From: Bacteroidota bacterium
Lineage (GTDB): Bacteria; Bacteroidota; Bacteroidia; Flavobacteriales; Flavobacteriaceae
Direction of reading: 5' to 3'
Assembly (NCBI GenBank): GCA_023446155.1
Contig: JAEXIT010000004.1
Location: 186,001-250,000, forward strand
Length of the DNA: 64,000 nt
Under the pieces are notes generated by a model. That model saw only the letters and a program-made list of their open reading frames with translations. It was not told the origin of the DNA and made no database searches. This document shows, piece after piece, positions 44,671 to 52,581 of this stretch. Made by a program: the position numbers and the translations under genes. The stretch's first letter is position 1. The number at the start of each line of letters is the position of its first letter.

Positions 44671-45969
44671 TTAGGGATTGAAAAGATCTTTTAGTTCTGC
44701 TTCGGTTTGCTTTATAATCTGAGCGACAACGATATCGAGTTCTTCAGCGGAATGGTTCAGGTAGAATAGAAGTTCTTCCAGTTCGGCTCCTTCAACGGGA
44801 TCGGATTTGATCAACTCGGTAATGCCCATGATTCGGGATAGTGGATTGCGGATGACATGGGATTGCAGATGGGCGATTTCCCGGAGTTTTTCATTCTTTT
44901 TTTCAATGGCAGAGATATAGGCCGATTCGGAAGTGATGTCTCTCACAATGGCCAGACGCACCCAGGTTCCGTTGAGTCGGATATTACTGGCATTGATGTC
45001 GACTTGTATGCAGTTTCCGTTTTTACAATAATGCTCGTCCCGCTGGTGTACATAATCCTGACGTATTTTATTTCGGAAAACAGCATCATCACATCGAATC
45101 AGATCATTAATTTTCATGTTGAGAAGCTCTTTGGTACTATACCCGTAACAGTCGACCGCACTTTTGTTTACATGGAGCATCCGCAGGGTTTGCGGATCGT
45201 AAATCAGCATGGGTAACGGATTAAAAATAAACAGGCTTTTATAATGGGTTACGGCATCTTCCAAAAGGTTTTCCCGGTTAATCTTTTCCTGCACTTCCTG
45301 TTGAAGTTTCTGATATAAGGTTTCCGATTTTAAAATAGTTTTTTCGAAACCACGGATGATATATAAAATGACGGCTACCATCACCAGATTCGAGAATATA
45401 AAATTAAAGGTGTAAAGTACCCATCGGTCGGGAATATTGTCGTTCATTAATTCTAACCGATATATTGGAAATCCTTCGTATAAGGCAATACCAAAAGCGA
45501 TGCAGATTACCGAATTGACAGCAACCGATAAATACGCCATTTTTTTAGAAAACAACAGCGTAACAAATACGCTGAGTAAAAGAAGGAAGACCGTTCCAAA
45601 CATGAGCGAATGTAAGGTTACGATTTTTACAATCGAAAAGGTCAGCATTACCGTAACACCGAAAAATTTTTTAAACCGGATATCCAGTTTTTTATGTAAC
45701 ACGACAATCACTATGGAGACAAATGCTGATACATCGGTTATGGCAGTCAGATAACTGTGATGATAGCATTCGAGGATCACATTTGGAATCAGGGCAAGGA
45801 TACCGGTTGGTACCGCAAACTTTATAATTTGTGTGAAAAAGCGGTCTTTCCACATTTCATTTTTGTTGGGATACTTCTTTCCGGTATGCGTTCCCCTGTT
45901 TATAAAAATGGAGTAACGCCTCCATAATTTTTCGAGGTGCTTGATTATAGGGGAAGCGCTTGTTATCAT
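44671..45969 (-). CDS. Membrane PAS sensor with H-box helix but no kinase ATPase domain
   Basis: 432 residues. Six to seven hydrophobic segments occupy residues about 50-210. A coiled-coil linker (LYQKLQQEVQEKINRENLLEDAV) leads to a PAS domain (about 240-355) with LPMLIYDPQTLRMLHVNKSAVDCYGYS and a PAC-like end. The chain then has a HisKA-type helix, REIAHLQSHVIRNPLSRIMG (His 371), and stops about 60 residues later without any N, G1 or G2 box. The end is a normal stop codon and no HATPase fragment follows in any frame. It may be a kinase-like scaffold or a phosphotransfer partner needing another ATPase. Cotranscribed with the AraC gene that follows. Confidence 0.85.
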   Translation of the reverse strand: MITSASPIIKHLEKLWRRYSIFINRGTHTGKKYPNKNEMWKDRFFTQIIKFAVPTGILALIPNVILECYHHSYLTAITDVSAFVSIVIVVLHKKLDIRFKKFFGVTVMLTFSIVKIVTLHSLMFGTVFLLLLSVFVTLLFSKKMAYLSVAVNSVICIAFGIALYEGFPIYRLELMNDNIPDRWVLYTFNFIFSNLVMVAVILYIIRGFEKTILKSETLYQKLQQEVQEKINRENLLEDAVTHYKSLFIFNPLPMLIYDPQTLRMLHVNKSAVDCYGYSTKELLNMKINDLIRCDDAVFRNKIRQDYVHQRDEHYCKNGNCIQVDINASNIRLNGTWVRLAIVRDITSESAYISAIEKKNEKLREIAHLQSHVIRNPLSRIMGITELIKSDPVEGAELEELLFYLNHSAEELDIVVAQIIKQTEAELKDLFNP

Positions 45970-46428
45970 ATTGGGTTTGTATGTTCAATTTTACGAATAA
46001 ATTCTGTATCTCATCATTGCGGTAAGAATCATTTATCCTAAAAATATTAAGATATAAAAAATAATGAATATTGTATTGATTAACAGGTTTTTATTGTTAA
46101 ATTGTAGCGTGAGAACAGCTAACGACCAACTTTAAAGCATAAAATAAAATAAGGCGCAGATTAAAAAATAGATTTTTAAAATGCCGACAAATGTCCGGAA
46201 TATTGGAAAGTTTATCGGAAATAGTTGACAGGATCAAATGTCTTAAGCAATTAAAAATGTATCTTTCGCCTATCGGAGAAGCATCCGGCCTGGATTCAGG
46301 CGACTTGAATCTTTTACATTAAACGGACAGAATAAAATAAAAACGATAACAGTATTCACAATATTTGTCTTCAACAGGAGACTTCCTTCATTTAAACTGT
46401 TAGTAGTTTGTTAATTAAGAAAAGAGAT
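45970..46428. other. Divergent control region between two sensor operons
   Basis: 459 bp without a gene, lying between the PAS sensor (minus) and the histidine kinase (plus). A TATCTTTC near 46260 is one base off the -7 consensus, and GCCTGgattCAGGC (about 46289-46302) is a small palindrome nearby. Nothing else stands out. Confidence 0.4.
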
Positions 46429-48306
46429 ATGCATTCAGCAGAACTTCAGAATACATGGGATGATGCGATATTTAGCAAGGAGCAGAGTATCGGTAAGGAA
46501 GGTGTATTTATTGTAGATTTTGAAGGGAACATCGTTCGGGCGAATAAAAATGCCATTGTTGCTTTTAACCTTAACGCGGAACAGTATCACGGCAGAAGTT
46601 GTTTTGAATTGTTTCGGCTTTCTTACAACGAAGACAGAATGCCGTTGGATAAAAAAGAACTACCGTTTTCAATTACCTTACAAGACGAAAGAGCAATCGA
46701 AGATCAGCTATTGGGAGTGGCAATCGAAATGAAATCACTAATCTGGTTGTCTGTTAGCGCACGGGTTCTTGCGATTTCGGATACAAAATATGTCATGATC
46801 AGTTTTTTTGATGTGACCGGAATTGTAACGAAAAGTCAGAAATTGGAAAAACGGAAAAATCAATTGGACGAACTTCTGGCTTCAATAGACGATATGATCT
46901 TTGAAGTGAGTGTCGACGGGGTGATTTTAAATTGCTGGACGAATGATAAAGACCAGCTTTTTTACGAACCCTCGATGTTTTTGGGGAAAAATCTGGAAAG
47001 CCTTTTTCCGGGTGAACTCGGACATTCTTTTGTGATATTGATCAAAGATTCTTTAAGTCAGAATATGTCCCTCAGTATGGACTATCAATCCCCGGTTCAG
47101 ATCAATAGCGGACTGTGGTACCGGATGCAGGCAAGGCCTATTTATTCCTCAAAAGACAAAGCGGCGGTGATCATTACCGATATCACAAATCGAATGAAAA
47201 TAGAAGAAGAAGTCCGGATTAACGAACAAAAGTTCAATCAGGCCTTTCTACATTCGGGATTGGGTATGGCTTTGGTCGATATTGATGGTCGTTGTATCGA
47301 TGTCAATAAAACCCTGACGAAGATGTTGGGGTACGATTTGTCTGAAATGGCGCGGATGAGTTGTAAGGAGTATACCCATCCGGACGATTTGTTGCTTGTT
47401 GAGGAAAATATAAGAAAGTTAAAATCCCGCGAAAATGAAAGTTATACGATCAAGAAACGGTATATCCATAAAGAAGGGCATTATATCTGGTGTTTGCTTA
47501 CCATGTCGACGGTTTGCAACCAACAGGGTGATCCGGTGTTTTTTATTGCCCAGGTTCAGGATATCACCTTGTACAGTAAATATGTACAAACATTACAGCG
47601 TAATAACCGACAATTGGAGATTGCGACGATCGATCTGGAAACGAAACTGCGACAATTGGAAGAGTTCAATCAGATTGTCGCACATAACCTTCGTGGACCA
47701 GCGGGGAATATTCAGATGCTGGTAGCCGAGATTGAACATGCCGATAATGAAACCGATCGAAAAGAATGCTTGCAACTCCTGCAATCGTCCAGTGACGGTC
47801 TTATCGCAATTATGGAAGAGCTGATCGAAATCCTTGAGGTGCGAGGAAGTAAATCGCTTCCTTTTGAAGAATGTAATTTTGAACGACTTTATAAAAAGAC
47901 GATTCAGCAGTTTTCGGCAGAAATCTATGCCAAAGGCGCGATAATCGAAACAAATTTTGAAATCAATACAATTTCCTATTCGAGGATCTATCTGGAAAGT
48001 ATCATGCACAATCTGATCGGTAATGCGCTAAAATACACCCTGCCGGGTAGAAAACCTCATATTTTTATCAGATCCTATGTCGAAGAAGCAAAAAGCTGTC
48101 TGAGTATTAGTGATAATGGAGTAGGGATTGATCTTGAAAGACATGGAGCTCATATATTCAAATTCAGAAAAACCTTTCATACCGGCTACGACAGTAAAGG
48201 TATCGGGCTTTTTATGACAAGACATCAGATCGAGTCGTTGGGAGGACGAATATATGTGGAAAGCGAACCGGATAAAGGTAGTACCTTTTATATCCAGTTT
48301 AACTAA
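46429..48306 (+). CDS. Soluble multi-PAS sensor histidine kinase
   Basis: 625 residues from ATG 46429 (TTG 46408 is less likely). No membrane helix. Three PAS-like modules are visible: about 10-135 (VFIVDFEGNIVRANKNAIVAFNL), 140-265 (DDMIFEVSVDGVILNC) and 270-395 (GMALVDIDGRCIDVNKTLTKMLGY, with a clear PAC segment). A coiled coil (LEIATIDLETKLRQLEEFNQ) leads into the HisKA motif IVAHNLRGPAGNIQ (His 419). The HATPase domain has LIGNALKYT, ISDNGVGIDL and GIGLFMTRHQIESLGG. It is followed 27 bp later by a single-domain CheY-like regulator, its probable partner. A cytosolic signal, redox or light-type, is possible but unproven. Confidence 0.93.
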   Translation: MHSAELQNTWDDAIFSKEQSIGKEGVFIVDFEGNIVRANKNAIVAFNLNAEQYHGRSCFELFRLSYNEDRMPLDKKELPFSITLQDERAIEDQLLGVAIEMKSLIWLSVSARVLAISDTKYVMISFFDVTGIVTKSQKLEKRKNQLDELLASIDDMIFEVSVDGVILNCWTNDKDQLFYEPSMFLGKNLESLFPGELGHSFVILIKDSLSQNMSLSMDYQSPVQINSGLWYRMQARPIYSSKDKAAVIITDITNRMKIEEEVRINEQKFNQAFLHSGLGMALVDIDGRCIDVNKTLTKMLGYDLSEMARMSCKEYTHPDDLLLVEENIRKLKSRENESYTIKKRYIHKEGHYIWCLLTMSTVCNQQGDPVFFIAQVQDITLYSKYVQTLQRNNRQLEIATIDLETKLRQLEEFNQIVAHNLRGPAGNIQMLVAEIEHADNETDRKECLQLLQSSSDGLIAIMEELIEILEVRGSKSLPFEECNFERLYKKTIQQFSAEIYAKGAIIETNFEINTISYSRIYLESIMHNLIGNALKYTLPGRKPHIFIRSYVEEAKSCLSISDNGVGIDLERHGAHIFKFRKTFHTGYDSKGIGLFMTRHQIESLGGRIYVESEPDKGSTFYIQFN

Positions 48307-48333
48307 TGCGTAAGCCCTAAATATCCATAATAT

Positions 48334-48768
48334 ATGACAAAATTACGTATTGCTATTATCGATGACGATTCGATATTCCGTTTTATATTCAGTAAGATGG
48401 TAACGAAGTTTCCCGATGCCCACACGGAAGTTATCGGTTTCGAAGACGGCCTCAAGGCCATCAATTATTTTCAGTCGAACGAAAAAAAGAGTGAAACCTG
48501 GCCGGATATGTTGTTTGTAGACATTAACATGCCTCAGATGACCGGTTGGGAGTTCATGGATGAGGTATGCCGGTTGGAACTGGATTTTGTAAAAAATATT
48601 CCCGTTTTTATTCTGAGTTCTTCGACGAGTCTTACCGATATTGAAAAGATAAACGAATACCCCTTTATCGATGATTATTTGGTAAAACCATTAAAAAAGA
48701 CAGCCTTTATGGAGCTATTGTATCAATACCACCCTAAAACTGTTGGTACTACCGGAAAACCGGAATAG
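48334..48768 (+). CDS. Single-domain response regulator (CheY-like)
   Basis: 144 residues, only a receiver domain. Acidic pocket IIDDDSIFRF at the start, phospho-acceptor D63 in LFVDINMPQMTG, the switch Ser/Thr in ILSSSTS and Lys in YLVKPLKK. No output domain. It lies directly after the soluble histidine kinase, and a terminator follows 28 bp after its stop. Single-domain regulators of this type often act by protein contact or as the first step of a relay. The ATPase-less sensors at 44671 and 57513 are possible relay partners, which is speculation. Confidence 0.92.
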   Translation: MTKLRIAIIDDDSIFRFIFSKMVTKFPDAHTEVIGFEDGLKAINYFQSNEKKSETWPDMLFVDINMPQMTGWEFMDEVCRLELDFVKNIPVFILSSSTSLTDIEKINEYPFIDDYLVKPLKKTAFMELLYQYHPKTVGTTGKPE

Positions 48769-49124
48769 GTACTTTTACTGACTTTCACAACCGTAAAACA
48801 CCTGATAGGATTTCAACCTGTCAGGTGTTTTTGTGTTTACAGGGGTATCAGTGCGACCATTTTATCCAATGAGACAATCTACCGCAACTACAGAATTGTC
48901 CCGCTCAAAAACTATTAATTGCAATAAAAATGACTGAATTTTGATTCCGAAAGAAATGACATACGAGGGGTAAAACAACAATTTAAGCATTCAGGACATC
49001 CTTGTCTGATAGAGAAATAAGGTCGGTTTTAGTAGATTATCCGAACCTAAAGGAGGGGAGCTAATGTAATCGGAGTTGTATTCTGTATGATAAAAGAACC
49101 ACTAAGACCATTAAAATTGACGGC
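48769..49124. other. Spacer before the toxin-like gene
   Basis: 356 bp. After the terminator at 48796 there is about 290 bp of AT-rich DNA. An unusually strong ribosome-binding-like sequence AAAGGAGGGGAG (49049-49060) precedes a start-stop pair ATG-TAA (49064-49069), then a 13-codon frame (49087-49128) that overlaps the toxin start. I could not find a TAnnTTTG box. Confidence 0.45.
48796..48836 (+). terminator. Terminator of the kinase-CheY operon
   Basis: AAACACCTGA (48796-48805) pairs with TCAGGTGTTT (48821-48830), loop 15 nt, followed by TTGTGTTT. Its stem is nearly the same as that of the terminator at 52525. Confidence 0.85.
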
Positions 49125-49128
49125 ATGA
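49087..49128 (+). CDS. Possible 13-residue leader peptide overlapping the toxin start
   Basis: ATG 49087, sequence MIKEPLRPLKLTA, stop TGA at 49126-49128, which overlaps the toxin-gene ATG at 49125 (ATGA). The overlap would allow translational coupling. A frame this short can arise by chance and there is no direct ribosome-site support. Confidence 0.2.
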   Translation: MIKEPLRPLKLTA

Positions 49129-52043
49129 AAGAGACAACACCTTTTGATAAAGAAAGTAATCCACAGCAGACTGAACAAAAGAAAAAGCAGACGGAGTCTA
49201 CACCGTTGCATACTTCCGAAACCGGGAATGTCAATTCCCCATGGCAAAATTCAGGAGCTTTTGGAAAGTCAAATGAAAGCGGTAGTAAAGGACCGCGAAA
49301 TACCGGAGCACCAGCCGCTCATGGGGCGAATCCTGCCTATACGGATGGAGCGACAAAAATGCATACCCAGCTTCAGGAAAGTTTGCAGCAAACGGGAAAT
49401 CTAAACCATCCGGATACGAAAAAAAAGGAGCGGGAATATAAAGATACCCTGACGATTGATGAAGTGCGAAAGTATGATGAGATGAAATGGGAGGAAGGGA
49501 ATGCAAAATCAACAAGGGGACAAACGACCCAAAATAATACGAAACAGCAACAGCAAACACCTCAGTTTGTACCGCAAGCTCCGCCTCCTGGTGGGAAATT
49601 CCGATTCCCGATCGTATATAAAAATCGAGGTAATTATACCGTAGACTTCCATGAAAATCAAACCGATTATGATGGTTCGTTGATCACAAGTAAAGAGCAG
49701 TTTAATGCCTTTATGACGCGGGTTCTTAATGAATCGGAGGTAGTATTACCCGAAGATAAACCTAATTATGCAAGGCTTACGGGAGTTTTCGATGAAAGTA
49801 TGGTCAAATTACTAAAAGAAGGTAAAACCATTAATTATACTCCGAAATCCGATAAAAGTGAGCTGGAAAAAGAAACAAAGACCGAAAAAAGCGGTACCGG
49901 AAGAGAAGCCGGTACAGGCCACGAAAATGGCACGGGTACGGCACAACCTAAAAAATCAGCAGCGGAAATACAGAAAGAGTATGATGCTTTCCCGGAAACG
50001 GTAAGAAATCTTATCCGTACCTCCGAAGAAGGAGGTTGGGTGACTCCGGAAGAAAAACTGGCTGTTGCACAATATATATTTGACAATCTTACGGTTCTTG
50101 AAATGCTGGATTATGCCAGCAAAACCAGTAAAAGTACAATGAGTCTAAGCGAATTTAAGGCCACGATACAAAACTATAAGGAAAGTAAAGCGAAGCGGGA
50201 ATCGGATCAAAAAATAAGAGCCGATCTGGAAAAACAACTTTCCACACCTAGTTTTAAAGAATTGTATAAGCTTTATAAAGACTATGCGAAGAGGGTTGGT
50301 TTAGCCAGTACAAGTCCAGATTTTGTGACCATTAAAATTATGAATGATAAGGCAGAGGAACTTCGAAAAGCTCTGGAAAATGCAGGTTATAAAGGTGGTA
50401 TTAAAGGATTTGAAGATCTGATTCATGAATACGAAGCAGCCTTTGAACGGGAAGCGCTTCATACGGCTATCGATCAGTTGCAACAGTACAAGCACATTTT
50501 GTTTGAAGAGAAAAACAAACTGGAAAGTCAAGCCTATTTAGAGCAATTACTCAATCAGCTCAAAGGTACGGGAGCCAAGCAAATATATAAAGAAGGTAAT
50601 TCGCAAATTGCTGGTGCCACAACTTACCGAAGAAATGGAGAAGCTTTTGATGTAGATGTAGATTACGAAGCAAAGGAGCAAGGGGAACAAAAATTAAGAA
50701 CCGCCGACTCGCTGGTTGGAACGATACCAAACGATTTGGTTAAAGAAAAACAGTTTGATAAACCGGCTTTTGCCGAAATTTCGGATACCGCCAGACTCAA
50801 AGAATTTTTAAGAAACTATATTCAGGAGAAGGAAGCGAGTATCGATACGATACAGCAGAAAATAATCCAGAATCCGGAGGCAATTTATGGAATGGATTTG
50901 CTGTACAACAGTTGTAAGAAATCGCAGGGTATCGCTCCGGGTTCTACTCTTGATGCGATTCTGACGGATAAAAAAGCCAAGGTGGAACAATTTGAATTTA
51001 TAAAAAATCTTGCTATTGTCTTTGGTGCGATCGTGCTTACAATCGCTTCTGCGGGTACCGGTTCCTTGGCATTGGTAGCTTTAGGAGCTAATTTTGCGCT
51101 GAGTGCCTATACCGTATATGAAACGATAGAAACCTACAAAACCGAAAAAGCCGCGTATAATGTAGGCGCATTGAGTGATGACCCAAGTTTGGTATGGGTG
51201 ATGATCGCGATAGTGGGTGCGGCGGTCGATGCTGCAGCTCTTAAAAGTGCCTTTAAAGCCGCCGGACCTATTGCCGATGCAACGAAAGAGTTTAATGCCG
51301 CTAAAAATATAGATATACTAAAAGGAAAGCTGTCTCAAATTGAAAAACTAGATCCTAAAATAAAAGCCAATATCCTAAAACAGGCGGAAGTACAAGCCCA
51401 GTATGAACGCGTATTACAAGGTATTGCACAAGCCAAAAGACTTACCAATGTCACAATACCTTTCCTTTTGCAAACGGGTGAGCTCATGACGCATCTTGTG
51501 TTTGCTGTTAGAAAAGGAATACTTACATTTGAAGGAATCCTGTTGGAATTAAAAACCGCTCGTCTGATCGAAGATTTAGGGACATTAAGCAAAGCGGATA
51601 TTACGATTCTGGAACAAACCTTTGCCAAAGCCAAAACGTTAGCCAAAAATGATAACCTGGCTATAGAACTGGAAAAAGCATTGGCTAATCAGGATTATAC
51701 GAAATTAAAAAGCTTGCTGGATGAATTTAATGTGTCTTATGGCAAAAATATGCTTGAGAAATTTAAAAAACATTCCGCACAAATGAGAAAAATTGCGAGA
51801 AAGTTTGACATCGAAATTCCAACAAGTCCAACGAAAATTGAAACCCAAAAAGCGATGCAGAGTTTTGTAGAAAAGGTTGTGGTTGAAGGCGAAAAAAGAC
51901 AAGGAGAATATATGACTTTAGGAACATGTAAATGGAGTAAGCTGGATGATGGTATTGTTATACAAAAATTAGACGGGGAGTTTGTTACATTTTTAGATTA
52001 TTCTCTGGGCGGTGTATCAAAACAATGGGATAACATAAAATAA
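49125..52043 (+). CDS. Large multidomain polymorphic-toxin-like protein
   Basis: 972 residues, no signal peptide. Residues 1-170 are low-complexity and polar (many Q, T, S, N, K), ending in PQAPPPGG. A small folded segment follows (KFRFPIVYKNRGNYTVDFH...), then a Gly-Thr/Lys-Glu linker (about 247-280). Residues 280-620 are mostly charged helix. Two hydrophobic stretches lie at about 624-660 (LAIVFGAIVLTIASAGTGSL) and 690-705 (VWVMIAIVGAAVDAAAL). Another helical zone leads to a compact end at about 900-972 with GEYMTLGTCKWSKLDDGIV and LDGEFVTFLDYSLGG. A variable, folded C-terminal tip followed after 6 bp by a small acidic gene is the layout of polymorphic toxins with cognate immunity. The beta-rich tip resembles small RNase-type toxin domains (BECR-like), but I cannot name it. 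The hydrophobic mid-region recalls that of injection-system effectors. Toxicity is inferred. Confidence 0.7.
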   Translation: MKETTPFDKESNPQQTEQKKKQTESTPLHTSETGNVNSPWQNSGAFGKSNESGSKGPRNTGAPAAHGANPAYTDGATKMHTQLQESLQQTGNLNHPDTKKKEREYKDTLTIDEVRKYDEMKWEEGNAKSTRGQTTQNNTKQQQQTPQFVPQAPPPGGKFRFPIVYKNRGNYTVDFHENQTDYDGSLITSKEQFNAFMTRVLNESEVVLPEDKPNYARLTGVFDESMVKLLKEGKTINYTPKSDKSELEKETKTEKSGTGREAGTGHENGTGTAQPKKSAAEIQKEYDAFPETVRNLIRTSEEGGWVTPEEKLAVAQYIFDNLTVLEMLDYASKTSKSTMSLSEFKATIQNYKESKAKRESDQKIRADLEKQLSTPSFKELYKLYKDYAKRVGLASTSPDFVTIKIMNDKAEELRKALENAGYKGGIKGFEDLIHEYEAAFEREALHTAIDQLQQYKHILFEEKNKLESQAYLEQLLNQLKGTGAKQIYKEGNSQIAGATTYRRNGEAFDVDVDYEAKEQGEQKLRTADSLVGTIPNDLVKEKQFDKPAFAEISDTARLKEFLRNYIQEKEASIDTIQQKIIQNPEAIYGMDLLYNSCKKSQGIAPGSTLDAILTDKKAKVEQFEFIKNLAIVFGAIVLTIASAGTGSLALVALGANFALSAYTVYETIETYKTEKAAYNVGALSDDPSLVWVMIAIVGAAVDAAALKSAFKAAGPIADATKEFNAAKNIDILKGKLSQIEKLDPKIKANILKQAEVQAQYERVLQGIAQAKRLTNVTIPFLLQTGELMTHLVFAVRKGILTFEGILLELKTARLIEDLGTLSKADITILEQTFAKAKTLAKNDNLAIELEKALANQDYTKLKSLLDEFNVSYGKNMLEKFKKHSAQMRKIARKFDIEIPTSPTKIETQKAMQSFVEKVVVEGEKRQGEYMTLGTCKWSKLDDGIVIQKLDGEFVTFLDYSLGGVSKQWDNIK

Positions 52044-52049
52044 TAAAAT

Positions 52050-52478
52050 ATGATGGAAAAATTATTAGGTGTAAATATTGCGAATCTAAAGAAAATAATA
52101 GTTGTTGAGCAGGATGATAAAACAGAATTGATCGATTCTATTTTAATAAATAATGATTTGGTTTCGTATCAAATATATACGAATCATACTGGAGTATATG
52201 TGAATACCATTTACAATACACAAGATATCGTTGTTGATGGAGAATATGATGTTTCAGCTATTTTATATGAAACTATTTTAACGGTTGAGAATTTTAATAT
52301 TGATAGTATAGAATTGTTTTGGGATGAATATAAAACCTATTTATTAGGATTTATATTAAAATCGAATTCAGAAGGCTTGTATTTTATTAATTTGGGTGAT
52401 GAACTTATTCTGGAATCCGAAGAAGACTTTTTTACTAAACTAAAGAACGCGACTAATTTTCAGACCGAAAAAATATAA
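52050..52478 (+). CDS. Probable immunity protein for the adjacent toxin-like protein
   Basis: 142 residues from ATG 52050 (a second ATG follows directly). No signal peptide or membrane segment. The protein is strongly acidic, with many D/E and few K/R. It is beta-rich (LKKIIVVEQDDKTELIDSILIN, LVSYQIYTNHTGVYVNTIYN, LGFILKSNSEGLYFINLGDE). The coding DNA is clearly more AT-rich than the flanking genes. It starts 6 bp after the large gene and is its only operon partner before the terminator at 52525. Size, acidity, AT content and position are the usual marks of an immunity gene. I recognise no family and assign the function from context only. Confidence 0.62.
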   Translation: MMEKLLGVNIANLKKIIVVEQDDKTELIDSILINNDLVSYQIYTNHTGVYVNTIYNTQDIVVDGEYDVSAILYETILTVENFNIDSIELFWDEYKTYLLGFILKSNSEGLYFINLGDELILESEEDFFTKLKNATNFQTEKI

Positions 52479-52524
52479 TTCGATTTCAAATTTTAGATGT
52501 AGTGTTTGCTACTTTTACAAACGA

Positions 52525-52566
52525 AAAACACCTGACCCATTTTAAAACAGGTCAGGTGTTTTTTGT
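52525..52566. terminator. Bidirectional terminator after the toxin/immunity pair
   Basis: AAAACACCTGACC (52525-52537) pairs perfectly with GGTCAGGTGTTTT (52550-52562), loop 12 nt, with T runs on both sides. It also serves the convergent dehydrogenase gene. Confidence 0.9.
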
Positions 52567-52581
52567 ATGAATGAGAAGGTA

